64,000 nt of DNA. Source: JASLEW01 sp035544875 (lineage in GTDB: Bacteria; Acidobacteriota; Thermoanaerobaculia; Multivoradales; UBA5704). Where the stretch lies: positions 1-64,000 of the forward strand of contig DASZZP010000081.1 of assembly GCA_035544875.1 (NCBI GenBank). The letters are read 5' to 3'. Numbering within the stretch: position 1 is the first letter of the stretch; each line of letters begins with the position of its first letter. The position numbers were made by a program, and so were the translations under genes. The notes beneath the pieces are model-generated. The model saw nothing but the letters and a program-made list of their open reading frames with translations, did no database searches and was not told where the DNA came from. Shown here piece by piece: positions 19,342 to 26,770 of this stretch.

Positions 19342-20433
19342 GTGGCGGCCGGCGTGCATCCGCTGGTCGCGGAGGTCCTCTCCGGCACCAACCGCGAGTT
19401 GCTCGAGCTCGCCGCGCGCGGCCTGCTGCCGCTGCCTCCCGAGCAGCTGATTCCGCTCCAGGTGAGGTTCGCGCGCGGCCCCGACCGCGACCTGGCCCGC
19501 CGGGCCAGCGAAAGCCTGAAGAGCATGGACCCGCGGGTCGCGGCGCCGTTCTTGGCCCGCCAGGCTACCCCGCAGGAGCTCTCCTTCTTCGCCGCCGAGG
19601 TCAGCCACCCGCTGATCGTCGAGACCATCCTGCAGCGCCGCGACGTGCCCCGCCCGCTGCTGGTCGACCTGGCGCGACGGCTGCCTGGCGACCTGCAGGA
19701 GGTCCTGCTGCTGCGCCAGGACGCGATCCTCGAAAAGCCGGAGATCCTCTCCGCGCTCGCCGGCAACCGCCAGGTGACGCCCTACTCGCTGCGCCGCATC
19801 GCCGAGTACCGCGAGCATCTGCTGCCGCGTGCGCAGGCTGCCGGGGAGCGGCGCGGTCTCGCCGCCCAGGCGGCCGCAGCCGGCCACGCGGTGGCCGAGG
19901 AGACGCTGAGCGAGGAGGAGCTGGCGTCCCAGATCGAGGCGGTGCGGAAGCTCTCTCTCGTTCCCGACTCTTCCACCTCCGGAGCTGCCGCGGAGTCCGA
20001 GAGCAGCGAGGTCGAGGAGAAGACCGGCCTGACCGAGGGGCAGATCCGTATGCTGCCCGTCCCCTCGCGTATCCGCCTGAGCCGCGGGGCATCGCGCTTC
20101 ATGAAGAACGTCCTGCTGCGCGACACCAACGCCCAGGTGGCGATCGCGGTGATCAACCACAACAACTTTGCGGAACAGGAGATGGAGCAGGTGGCACGCA
20201 GCCGCCTGGTGCTCGAAGCCGTGCTCGAAGAGATCGCCAAGAAGCGCGAGTGGGTGGGACGTTACAGCGTCTGCAAGGCGCTGGTCCAGAACCCCAAGAC
20301 GCCGATCTCGGTCTCCGTCCGCCTTCTCCCCCGGCTCAGCCCCCGCGACCTGCGGGCGACCGGGCGCGACCGCAACGTGCCCGACGCGGTGCGCTCAAAC
20401 GCCCTGCGGTTGTATACAATCAAACAAAAGTAG
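19342..20433 (+). CDS. Conserved hypothetical protein, alpha-helical repeat type
   Basis: I do not recognise this 363-residue protein. It starts with GTG at 19342 directly behind the rodZ-like stop, with GAGG upstream. The sequence is helical and Leu/Arg/Glu-rich with HEAT-like repeats (SHPLIVETILQRRDVPRPLL; LSALAGNRQVTPYSLRRIA; VGRYSVCKALVQNPKTPI), split by an acidic Ser/Glu linker at about 180-230. No signal peptide or membrane segment is present. The repeating layout recalls DUF2336-like or leucine-rich-repeat-variant scaffolds. Its position between a RodZ-like protein and a DnaJ/PP2C pair suggests a regulatory scaffold, which is inference. Confidence 0.7.
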   Translation: MAAGVHPLVAEVLSGTNRELLELAARGLLPLPPEQLIPLQVRFARGPDRDLARRASESLKSMDPRVAAPFLARQATPQELSFFAAEVSHPLIVETILQRRDVPRPLLVDLARRLPGDLQEVLLLRQDAILEKPEILSALAGNRQVTPYSLRRIAEYREHLLPRAQAAGERRGLAAQAAAAGHAVAEETLSEEELASQIEAVRKLSLVPDSSTSGAAAESESSEVEEKTGLTEGQIRMLPVPSRIRLSRGASRFMKNVLLRDTNAQVAIAVINHNNFAEQEMEQVARSRLVLEAVLEEIAKKREWVGRYSVCKALVQNPKTPISVSVRLLPRLSPRDLRATGRDRNVPDAVRSNALRLYTIKQK

Positions 20434-20463
20434 TCAGGGTCGGGAGCGAGGAACCTCGATAGG

Positions 20464-21102
20464 ATGCCGGCCATGGCCAGGGACTTCTATGCCATTCTCT
20501 CCGTGTCGAAGAACGCCACGGCAGATCAGATCCGCGAGCGTTTCCGGCAGCTGACCCGCGAGCGCCACCCCGACCGCTTCCTCGGCGACCAGAAGACAAC
20601 AGCCGAGGGCGCTTTTCAGGAGATCACGCAGGCCTTCAACGTCCTCTCCGACCCGGAGCGGCGCCGCCAGCACGATCTCGAGTTGGTCCGCCCCAGAGAG
20701 AAAGACGATCCCAAGCAGCTCGCCCGGGTCTACCTGCAGCGCGGCGTCAAGGCCTACAAGGAGAAGAACCTGCTCGACGCCGCCGACAACTTCGACCGTG
20801 CCACGCGCGCCGACCCGGGCAACGCCCAGGGCTGGTTCAACCTCGCCTTGACCTGCGTCCAGAACCCGGCCTGGCTGGGGCGCGCGATGACCGCCGTCGA
20901 GCGCGCCTGCGAGCTCGAGCCGATGAACGCCGGCTACTGGAAGCAGGCCGGGAAGATCTGCGGCCTGGCCGGACAGGGCGAGCGCGCGGCCGCCTGCTAT
21001 CGCAAGGCGATCGAATGGGGCGACGACGACCCCGCGACCCAGCAGACCCTGGAAGAGCTGGCCAAGCCCTCCAGGCGCAGCCGTTTCGGGAAATCGGGCT
21101 GA
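20464..21102 (+). CDS. J-domain protein with TPR region
   Basis: Residues ~4-70 are a J-domain (FYAILSVSKNATADQIRERFRQLTRERHPDRF) with an intact HPD tripeptide, so it should stimulate a DnaK ATPase. Residues ~85-200 contain TPR-like helices (AKAYKEKNLLDAADNFDRATRADPGNAQGWFNLA pattern and AACYRKAIEWGD). It lacks the G/F and zinc-finger regions of true DnaJ, hence a type III J-protein with substrate-binding TPRs. A second Met at 20473 may be the real start. Its stop overlaps the next start by one base (TGATG). A related gene lies at 59337. Confidence 0.85.
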   Translation: MPAMARDFYAILSVSKNATADQIRERFRQLTRERHPDRFLGDQKTTAEGAFQEITQAFNVLSDPERRRQHDLELVRPREKDDPKQLARVYLQRGVKAYKEKNLLDAADNFDRATRADPGNAQGWFNLALTCVQNPAWLGRAMTAVERACELEPMNAGYWKQAGKICGLAGQGERAAACYRKAIEWGDDDPATQQTLEELAKPSRRSRFGKSG

Positions 21103-21893
21103 TGCTGCGGATCAAGGCCTGCGGGCTCTCCGACGTCGGACTGACCCGCGTTCACAACGAGGACTACTTCGAGATCGACCCCCGCCACAGGCTCTACGTG
21201 GTCGCCGACGGCATGGGCGGCCACAGCTACGGCGAGGTGGCGGCACAGATCACCGTCCGCGCCATCCACGACTTCGTCGAGAAGAGCGTCGATCGTGACA
21301 CCACCTGGCCGACCAGGATGGACGAGCGGCTGGCCCGCCATTCCAACCTGCTCAAGATGGCCGTGCGCAAGGCGCACGACAACGTGCTCACCGCGATCAG
21401 CAAGGACGGCAACCTGAACGGCATGGGCTCGACCGTGGTTGGCGTCCTGGTCTTCGGCGCCACGGCGGCGGTGGCGCACGTCGGCGACAGCCGGGCCTAC
21501 CGGCTGCGCAACGGGCGGCTCGACCAGCTGACCCAGGATCACACCTGGGTCCATGAGCAGGTGATCGCCGGCCTGCTGTCGCAGGAGCAGGCGCGCTCCC
21601 ATCCGCTGAAGAACGTGGTCACCCGCGCCTTGGGCGGCGAGAGCGAGGTCATGGTCGACGTGCGCGAGGTGCAGATCCAGGCCGGCGACCTCTACCTGCT
21701 GTGCTCCGACGGGTTGACCGGCATGCTCTCCGACGTCGACATCCGCGAGCGTCTGGAGTCCGGGCGCAGCCTGCAGGAGATCTGCCGCGCCCTGGTCAAC
21801 GACGCCAATGCGCGCGGCGGCCTCGACAACGTCACCGTGGTCCTGCTGTCGATCGAGGAAAACGACGAGGGCGAGGAGGCGGCGGCGGAGTAG
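21102..21893 (+). CDS. PP2C-type serine/threonine protein phosphatase
   Basis: The 263-residue protein has the PPM family motifs in order: HNEDYFEID, LYVVADGMGGHSYGEVAA, GMGSTVVGVLV, AHVGDSRAYRLRNG, QDHTWV, VVTRALGG, LYLLCSDGLTGML and GGLDNVTVVLLS, including the metal-binding Asp residues. It is soluble. PP2C enzymes reverse Hanks-type kinase phosphorylation; no kinase is in this window. Translationally coupled to the J-domain gene (one-base overlap), the last gene of the rodZ-like cluster. Confidence 0.95.
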   Translation: MLRIKACGLSDVGLTRVHNEDYFEIDPRHRLYVVADGMGGHSYGEVAAQITVRAIHDFVEKSVDRDTTWPTRMDERLARHSNLLKMAVRKAHDNVLTAISKDGNLNGMGSTVVGVLVFGATAAVAHVGDSRAYRLRNGRLDQLTQDHTWVHEQVIAGLLSQEQARSHPLKNVVTRALGGESEVMVDVREVQIQAGDLYLLCSDGLTGMLSDVDIRERLESGRSLQEICRALVNDANARGGLDNVTVVLLSIEENDEGEEAAAE

Positions 21894-21900
21894 GACTCAT

Positions 21901-23010
21901 CTATTCGCCTTCCAGCGACGAGATGACGACCAGGCAGCCGGGGTCGGCCGGCAGCCCGGCCGGCCGGCCGGCCGCGCGGAGGTCGGGCCGGGCGCAATAG
22001 CCGGCAAAGGCGGCGGCGCCGGTCGGGTCGGCGCGCCAGCCGGCGTTCGCCAGCTCGGCGCGGGCTGCCGCGATCTGCTCCTCGCTCACCACGGTCACGT
22101 CGCCCCCGGTCCTGTCGAGCCAGGCCAGCATGTCGGCGCGCCGCGGCGGCTGCGCGATGGCGACCCCGGCGGCGGTGGGCGGCCCGGGCTGCGGCGTCCC
22201 CAAGCCGGCTGGATGGAGCGAAGCGTAGCCCGCGAGCTGCACGGCGTGCAGCGCCGGCAGGCGCGCGATGGCGCCGGCGCGCCGCAGCAGCTCGAGCCCC
22301 ATGCCCAGCCCCATCAGGAGCTGGCCGTTGCCCACCGGCAGCAGCCAGTGTTCCGGCAGGCGTCCGCCGAGCTCCTCCCAGAGCTCCCAGGCCAGGGTCG
22401 CGACGCCGGCCTGGAAGGCCGGCTGGAAGAAAGGCGCCGCATACGGCAGCAGCCGCCGCCACTCCAGGGCTGCGAGATGTGTGGCGTCGCGGTCGCCGGA
22501 GATGAGCTCGGCGCGGCCGCCGGCGGCGCGGATGCGCTCGACCTTGACCGCCGGCGTCGAGGCCGGCACCAGCACGGTGCAGCGGAGTCCGCGCGCCGCG
22601 GCGGCGCGCGCCACCGCAAAGCCGGCGTTGCCGGAGGAGTCGAGGAAGAGCTCGGCGATGCCGCGCCGCGCCGCGGCGGCCACCATTACCTCGGCGCCGC
22701 GCTCCTTGTAGGAGCCGGCCGGGGCCGAGCCCTGCTGGCAGATCCAGGCCCCCCGCCAGCGGCCGGGCGGGCGCGCCAACGGCCGCTCCGGCAGCTCCAC
22801 CGGGTCGAGGCCCAGCGCCGCCGCCCAGCGGCGCAGTCCCATGGCGCCAGCGGCGGCAGGGGTCTCCCCCGTGAGTGGAGCGCGCCAGGCCAGCGACTCT
22901 CCCTGCCGCCAGCAACCGCCGCAATGCGGGCACCGCTCCGGCCAGCCCCGCGCCGGATACGGCGCGCCGCAGCCGGCGCAAGCAAGGTCGAAGAGCGCAC
23001 TCTCGGCCAT
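21901..23010 (-). CDS. Threonine-synthase-like PLP enzyme with N-terminal zinc ribbon
   Basis: The 369-residue protein begins with two CxxC knuckles (ACAGCGAPYP and CPHCGGCW), as in many archaeal-type threonine synthases. Fold type II PLP motifs follow: SAPAGSYKERGAEVMV with the Schiff-base Lys, LDSSGNAGFAVA for phosphate contacts, and PVGNGQLLMGLGMGLELL for the glycine-rich loop. It could make threonine from phosphohomoserine or serve another beta/gamma-replacement reaction. ATG 23010 is preferred; GTG 23058 is possible. The 5' end is overlapped on the same strand by the open frame of the sialidase-like gene. Confidence 0.8.
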   Translation of the reverse strand: MAESALFDLACAGCGAPYPARGWPERCPHCGGCWRQGESLAWRAPLTGETPAAAGAMGLRRWAAALGLDPVELPERPLARPPGRWRGAWICQQGSAPAGSYKERGAEVMVAAAARRGIAELFLDSSGNAGFAVARAAAARGLRCTVLVPASTPAVKVERIRAAGGRAELISGDRDATHLAALEWRRLLPYAAPFFQPAFQAGVATLAWELWEELGGRLPEHWLLPVGNGQLLMGLGMGLELLRRAGAIARLPALHAVQLAGYASLHPAGLGTPQPGPPTAAGVAIAQPPRRADMLAWLDRTGGDVTVVSEEQIAAARAELANAGWRADPTGAAAFAGYCARPDLRAAGRPAGLPADPGCLVVISSLEGE

Positions 23011-24452
23011 CCGCGGAATTCTATTGCGCCACCTGCCCTCATTTCTTCTGCGGACCACTTTGTAAAGAACACAGAAGATAGCATGAGCGGCCGGTCGTCT
23101 TTGACCGTGATCGTCGTTGACCAGAGTTGCATCACGCCAGAGCCTCCCAACCAGGCGAGCTGAAACGAGCTGTTCGGCCGCCCGACGATCCCCTGCGTGT
23201 CGCCGCCGTTGAGAAAACGGTGCGCTGGGTTCACCGGGTCGAATCGACCATCTTGGGTTTGCGGCCCGTTGGGACAGGTGAGCTCCTTTACCACCTCGAC
23301 GTTGGGCTGGAAGCTCGCCCCGCCGTCAAGCGACGCCGCGAAGAAAGGCTGATAGCAACGATCCCTCGCATCGTTCCGGCGGTCGTTCCAGACGACGCCG
23401 ACGGTGCCGTCCTCATTGACGGCGATTGCCGGATTGCTCTGGTTCGAGGTGGAATGGTTATCGTTCACCCGGACCGGGGTCGACCAGCTCTTGCCGGCGT
23501 CGGCGGAAGCGGCCACGAAGACCTGGTAGTGCGCCTCGACGACGTCGAGCCACACCAGATAGAGCCGCCCGCGGCGCGGCCCGGCCGAGCTGTCGAGGGC
23601 GATCTGCGCCATGCTGGCGCCCTTCATGGAACGCCATTCGTCGGCATGGCCGTAACTCTGGACGCTCGCCACGAGGCGGGGCTCGGAGTAGCTCCTGCCG
23701 CCGTTTTCCGAGGTGATCAGCCAATGGTCTCCTCGCAACAGCGTCTGGCCCGGCTGCGGCCAGTCGAACGTCTGGTAAGGCACGATCAGCCTGCCGTCCG
23801 GCGTCGTGATCACGTTGCCGACGAGGTGGAGAGCTCCGCGCTCAGGAGAAGGCAGGATCAGCCGGGAAGAGCCGAAGCTGCGGCCGCGGTCGTCCGAGGC
23901 GGAAATCGCCATGACGTCCGCTCCCGGGTGGCCGAAAACCGTGATCGGGAACTTCCCGGCGACATACACGCGGTCATGATAGGGCCCTGCCGACCAGTCA
24001 CTGGCGATGGACGGGCGGTCGTAGGCGGATCCCGGCACCGCGGCGGGTTCGCCCCACGTTCTACCCCCGTCAGTCGATCTCCACACCGCGAGGTCGCCGC
24101 CGGATGTGCAAAGGAAGGCATCGCCATCCCTTGCGAACGAGATTGCTGGATCCAAACCGGGAAAAGCCTTCTCGCCGCGCGGTCCGTGAACGGCCCTCTG
24201 CCAGCTCTGGCCGCCGTCGAGGGAAGCGTAAACGGCCACGCCGCCGCGCTCGCCGAACACGAGCGAAGCGGCGATCAGGTTTTGTGCATCGCGGGGATTC
24301 ACCGCCAGCCACGATTCGACATGACGTGCGCCCGGCTCGTCGGCGGAGATCAAGACCGGCGGAAGAACGGTGGCGTCGCCGGCGAGCGCTGAATCCGTAG
24401 ATGGCGCCAGCAAGGTCAGCGCAAGCGAGCAGAGCGCAAGGCGTTGGTTCAT
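22686..24452 (-). CDS. Exported BNR/sialidase-like beta-propeller protein (paralogue 1)
   Basis: Start MNQRLALCSLALTLL at 24452 gives a clean signal peptide; GGAG lies upstream. At least six Asp-box-like turns are visible (SLDGGQSW, STDGGRTW, SDDRGRSF, SENGGRSY, SADAGKSW, SLDGGASF), typical of six-bladed sialidase/BNR folds. True sialidase arginine/tyrosine residues cannot be confirmed, so the enzyme role is open. It is strongly similar to the 25122-26582 gene. Homology ends at LQ/LWSTTITV near 23100, but the frame runs open to 22686, across 325 bp of the threonine-synthase-like gene on the same strand. The last ~130 residues are probably not native sequence. Confidence 0.75.
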   Translation of the reverse strand: MNQRLALCSLALTLLAPSTDSALAGDATVLPPVLISADEPGARHVESWLAVNPRDAQNLIAASLVFGERGGVAVYASLDGGQSWQRAVHGPRGEKAFPGLDPAISFARDGDAFLCTSGGDLAVWRSTDGGRTWGEPAAVPGSAYDRPSIASDWSAGPYHDRVYVAGKFPITVFGHPGADVMAISASDDRGRSFGSSRLILPSPERGALHLVGNVITTPDGRLIVPYQTFDWPQPGQTLLRGDHWLITSENGGRSYSEPRLVASVQSYGHADEWRSMKGASMAQIALDSSAGPRRGRLYLVWLDVVEAHYQVFVAASADAGKSWSTPVRVNDNHSTSNQSNPAIAVNEDGTVGVVWNDRRNDARDRCYQPFFAASLDGGASFQPNVEVVKELTCPNGPQTQDGRFDPVNPAHRFLNGGDTQGIVGRPNSSFQLAWLGGSGVMQLWSTTITVKDDRPLMLSSVFFTKWSAEEMRAGGAIEFRGWPRVRSSTLLAPAAARRIRRGAGRSGARIAAVAGGRESRWPGALHSRGRPLPPLAPWDCAAGRRRWASTRWSCRSGRWRARPAAGGGPGSASRARPRPAPTRSAAPR

Positions 24453-24537
24453 CGGTTCTCGAGCTCCTTCGGCACCGCGCGGCGGCTTCTCAGGAGCTGG
24501 CGAGGGCCGCTCGCGCTCCTGCATTCGACCGCCGGCG

Positions 24538-25125
24538 CTATGGCTTGGGCGTTGGATTCACGGGGTAGTGACCGGGCAGGCCGCGCAGCGCCTGAACGCT
24601 CTTTTGCCAGAATTCCACATTCTCATGGACCGCGGTCACCGCTGCCTGCACGTCCTCCAGCGCGGGCAGTCCGCCTTTGGGGACGGCGATGCGGGCGAGG
24701 ATCTCGCTCAGGTGCTTGAAGCCTGCCAGGTCGCAGTCCAGGAACCCCGATGGATCCGGCTTGCCGACCCTGGCCCGGAACTTCGCGCACACTTCGGTGG
24801 CGCGCGCCAGGGCCTCCTCCGCCGCCCTGAAGTGCTGGGTGGCTTCCGCAACCTTCGCGTGGTCCTCGGCTGCGAAGGTGAATCCAGCGCTCGACGTGGC
24901 GACCTTGGTCATATCGATGATCTCGAGAGTCGCCACGCCGCGAAAGAGCTCGGATACCGCGAGCAGCGCCGCGGCGTCCGCTGTTGACTTGTATTGATTG
25001 ACCGTATCGGCCTCCAGACCGGAGGCCAGTGCCGACCCTCAACCCGCGGACCAGAGTGGGGTGGAGCACATTGCCATCACCGCGCCGGCAACCAGCGCGG
25101 TCAACAGCGCACGATTTCTACTCAT
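24538..25125 (-). pseudogene. Small exported protein interrupted by in-frame TGA at codon 29
   Basis: ATG 25125 has a strong AGGAG four bases upstream and overlaps the preceding gene stop (ATGA). It opens a signal peptide (MSRNRALLTALVAGAV, ending PLWSAG). Codon 29 is TGA (25041-25039), and the same frame continues GSALASGLEADTVNQYKS and runs 166 more codons to TAG. The mature part is helical (HAKVAEATQHFRAAEEALAR) with no recognised family. Restart at GTG 24936 is possible but would lose the signal. A perfect 7-bp stem-loop follows the TGA. It may be a nonsense mutant, a sequencing error, a Cys-to-stop lipobox change (SAG-x-GS) or a UGA-recoded gene. Confidence 0.7.
25009..25027 (-). promoter_or_regulatory. 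Stem-loop 11 nt downstream of in-frame TGA (bSECIS-like geometry)
   Basis: GGCCTCC (25027-25021), loop GGTCT (25020-25016) and GGAGGCC (25015-25009) form a perfect 7-bp hairpin. The loop begins 18 nt after the TGA and starts with G, which agrees with the published bacterial SECIS rules (apical loop 16-37 nt from UGA with G in the first two positions). Function is unproven. Confidence 0.4.
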
Positions 25126-26582
25126 GGTACTCCTTTCGTTCGTCTGGGGACCGTCACCGGTTGCGGCCGGAGACGGCCTGGTTCGCGAGCGGCCCCGCGC
25201 GAAGATGGTGGCGAGAGTTGGACGACGGTGGACCAGAGCTGCAAGACTCCCGGCCCGCCGATCCAGGCGAAGTGAAACGCGTTGCCCGGCAGGCCGACGA
25301 GACCCTGCGTGTCGCCGCCGTTGAGGAAGCGATGCCCTGGGTTGTCAGGATCGAAAGTTCCTTCTCGATAGTTCGGCCCGTTGGGGCAGGCGGGCTCCTT
25401 TGCCACCTCCACGTTGGGGAGAAAGGTGGCGCCGCCGTCCAGCGAGGCGGCGAAAAATGGCTGGTAACAGCTCTCGCTGGGATCGTTTCGGCGATCGTTC
25501 CACGACACTCCGACGACTCCTTCGTCGTTGACCGCGATGGCCGGGTTGCTCTGATTCGACGCGCTCTCGTTGTCGTTGACCCGCACCGGCCTCGACCAGG
25601 TCTCGCCACCATTCGCCGATGCCGCGACCATGACTTGATATCTCCCGCCATCGCCCGCGTCCAGCCAGGCCAGGTAGAGAGTGCCGCGCCTTGGTCCGCC
25701 CGAGGTGTCCATGGCGAGACGCCCGCCGCCTATGCCCTTCGTGGAGAGCCATTCCTGACCGTGCCCATGAACGCGAAAAGCGGCCACGGGCCGCGGTTCT
25801 GAGAAGCTCCGCCCGCGATCGCGGGAAACGACGATCGAATAGCGGCCCTGCAGCATCGAAGCGGTGGCGCCGCGGTCCTGGACGGCAAAGGTCTGCAGCG
25901 GAAGGATCAGCCTGCCGTCGGGTGCGACCAGGAGGTCGCTGGCCGACTCGACACCCTCTATCTCCGGGGAGGGAAGCAGAAGGTTGGGGAAGCCAAAGGT
26001 CGCGCCGCCGTCGCGCGAGATGGCGACCCCGATGGCATCGCTCAGCGGACTGCCGAGGATGTTGATGGACAGTCTTGCCGAAGTGTACACGCGCCCGCGA
26101 AGCGGCTTCGCCGATCGTTCGCAGGCGATGAAGGGGCGGTCGTTGATCGGTCCCGGTACGATGGCCGGCACGCCCCAGGTGCGGCCCCCATCGCTTGACT
26201 TCCACACCGTGACACCCGACCACAGCGTCGCCAGGTAGGCGTTGCCCTCGGCGTCGAACGCCACCGATGGGTCACCGCCGTCGAAATATTTTTCTGTGCG
26301 AGCTCCGTGTGTCGCCCGCAGCCAGCTCTTTCCCCCGTCTTGCGAGGCGTACGCGGCGACGCCGCCGTATCGGCTGTAGACGATTGCGGCGGCGATGAGA
26401 TTGCGTGGATCGCGGGGATTGACTGCTAGCCAGGATTCGACGTGGCGTGCTGCCGGCTCATCGGTCGAGATCTGGGTGCTCGGCAGCAGGGTGATGCTGG
26501 AGAAATGCGCAGGGGCGGCGCCGGGGGCCAGGCCGAGCAGGCCCAGCAGTGCCAGCAGCCAGCAAGCGACAGCCGCCCGCAT
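25122..26582 (-). CDS. Exported BNR/sialidase-like beta-propeller protein (paralogue 2)
   Basis: The 486-residue protein has a signal peptide (CWLLALLGLLGLAPGAAPA) and Asp-box-like turns SQDGGKSW, SSDGGRTW, SRDGGATF, SRDRGRSF, SANGGETW and SLDGGATF. It shares long identical blocks with paralogue 1 (ARHVESWLAVNPRD, NDN-S-SNQSNPAIAVN, HRFLNGGDTQG), so the two arose by duplication. It ends GVLQLWSTVVQL plus a short basic tail. Its TGA overlaps the ATG of the small exported gene by 4 bp, so three genes form one operon. Function may be glycan binding or hydrolysis at the cell surface, which is inference. Confidence 0.85.
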   Translation of the reverse strand: MRAAVACWLLALLGLLGLAPGAAPAHFSSITLLPSTQISTDEPAARHVESWLAVNPRDPRNLIAAAIVYSRYGGVAAYASQDGGKSWLRATHGARTEKYFDGGDPSVAFDAEGNAYLATLWSGVTVWKSSDGGRTWGVPAIVPGPINDRPFIACERSAKPLRGRVYTSARLSINILGSPLSDAIGVAISRDGGATFGFPNLLLPSPEIEGVESASDLLVAPDGRLILPLQTFAVQDRGATASMLQGRYSIVVSRDRGRSFSEPRPVAAFRVHGHGQEWLSTKGIGGGRLAMDTSGGPRRGTLYLAWLDAGDGGRYQVMVAASANGGETWSRPVRVNDNESASNQSNPAIAVNDEGVVGVSWNDRRNDPSESCYQPFFAASLDGGATFLPNVEVAKEPACPNGPNYREGTFDPDNPGHRFLNGGDTQGLVGLPGNAFHFAWIGGPGVLQLWSTVVQLSPPSSRGAAREPGRLRPQPVTVPRRTKGVP

Positions 26583-26770
26583 GCCTCGATTCTACTGCCA
26601 GCCTGGGCATTTGTGACGAACTGGGCGAGTTTCACTCCCTCGCACAGGCCAAGGCAAGGGCATGCGTGGCCGGTTTAGTGTCGCTACCGCGAGGCAGTGG
26701 ATCACGCTGTCACGGGCTCGCTCCCGCTTCGCGACAGGGATCGGTTCTTGTGGGGTCGTTCTGCGGCACG

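Noticed and set aside
25122..26582. Annotation as a true sialidase (neuraminidase)
   Set aside because: Asp boxes are present, but the arginine triad and FRIP motif could not be identified; kept as BNR/sialidase-like.
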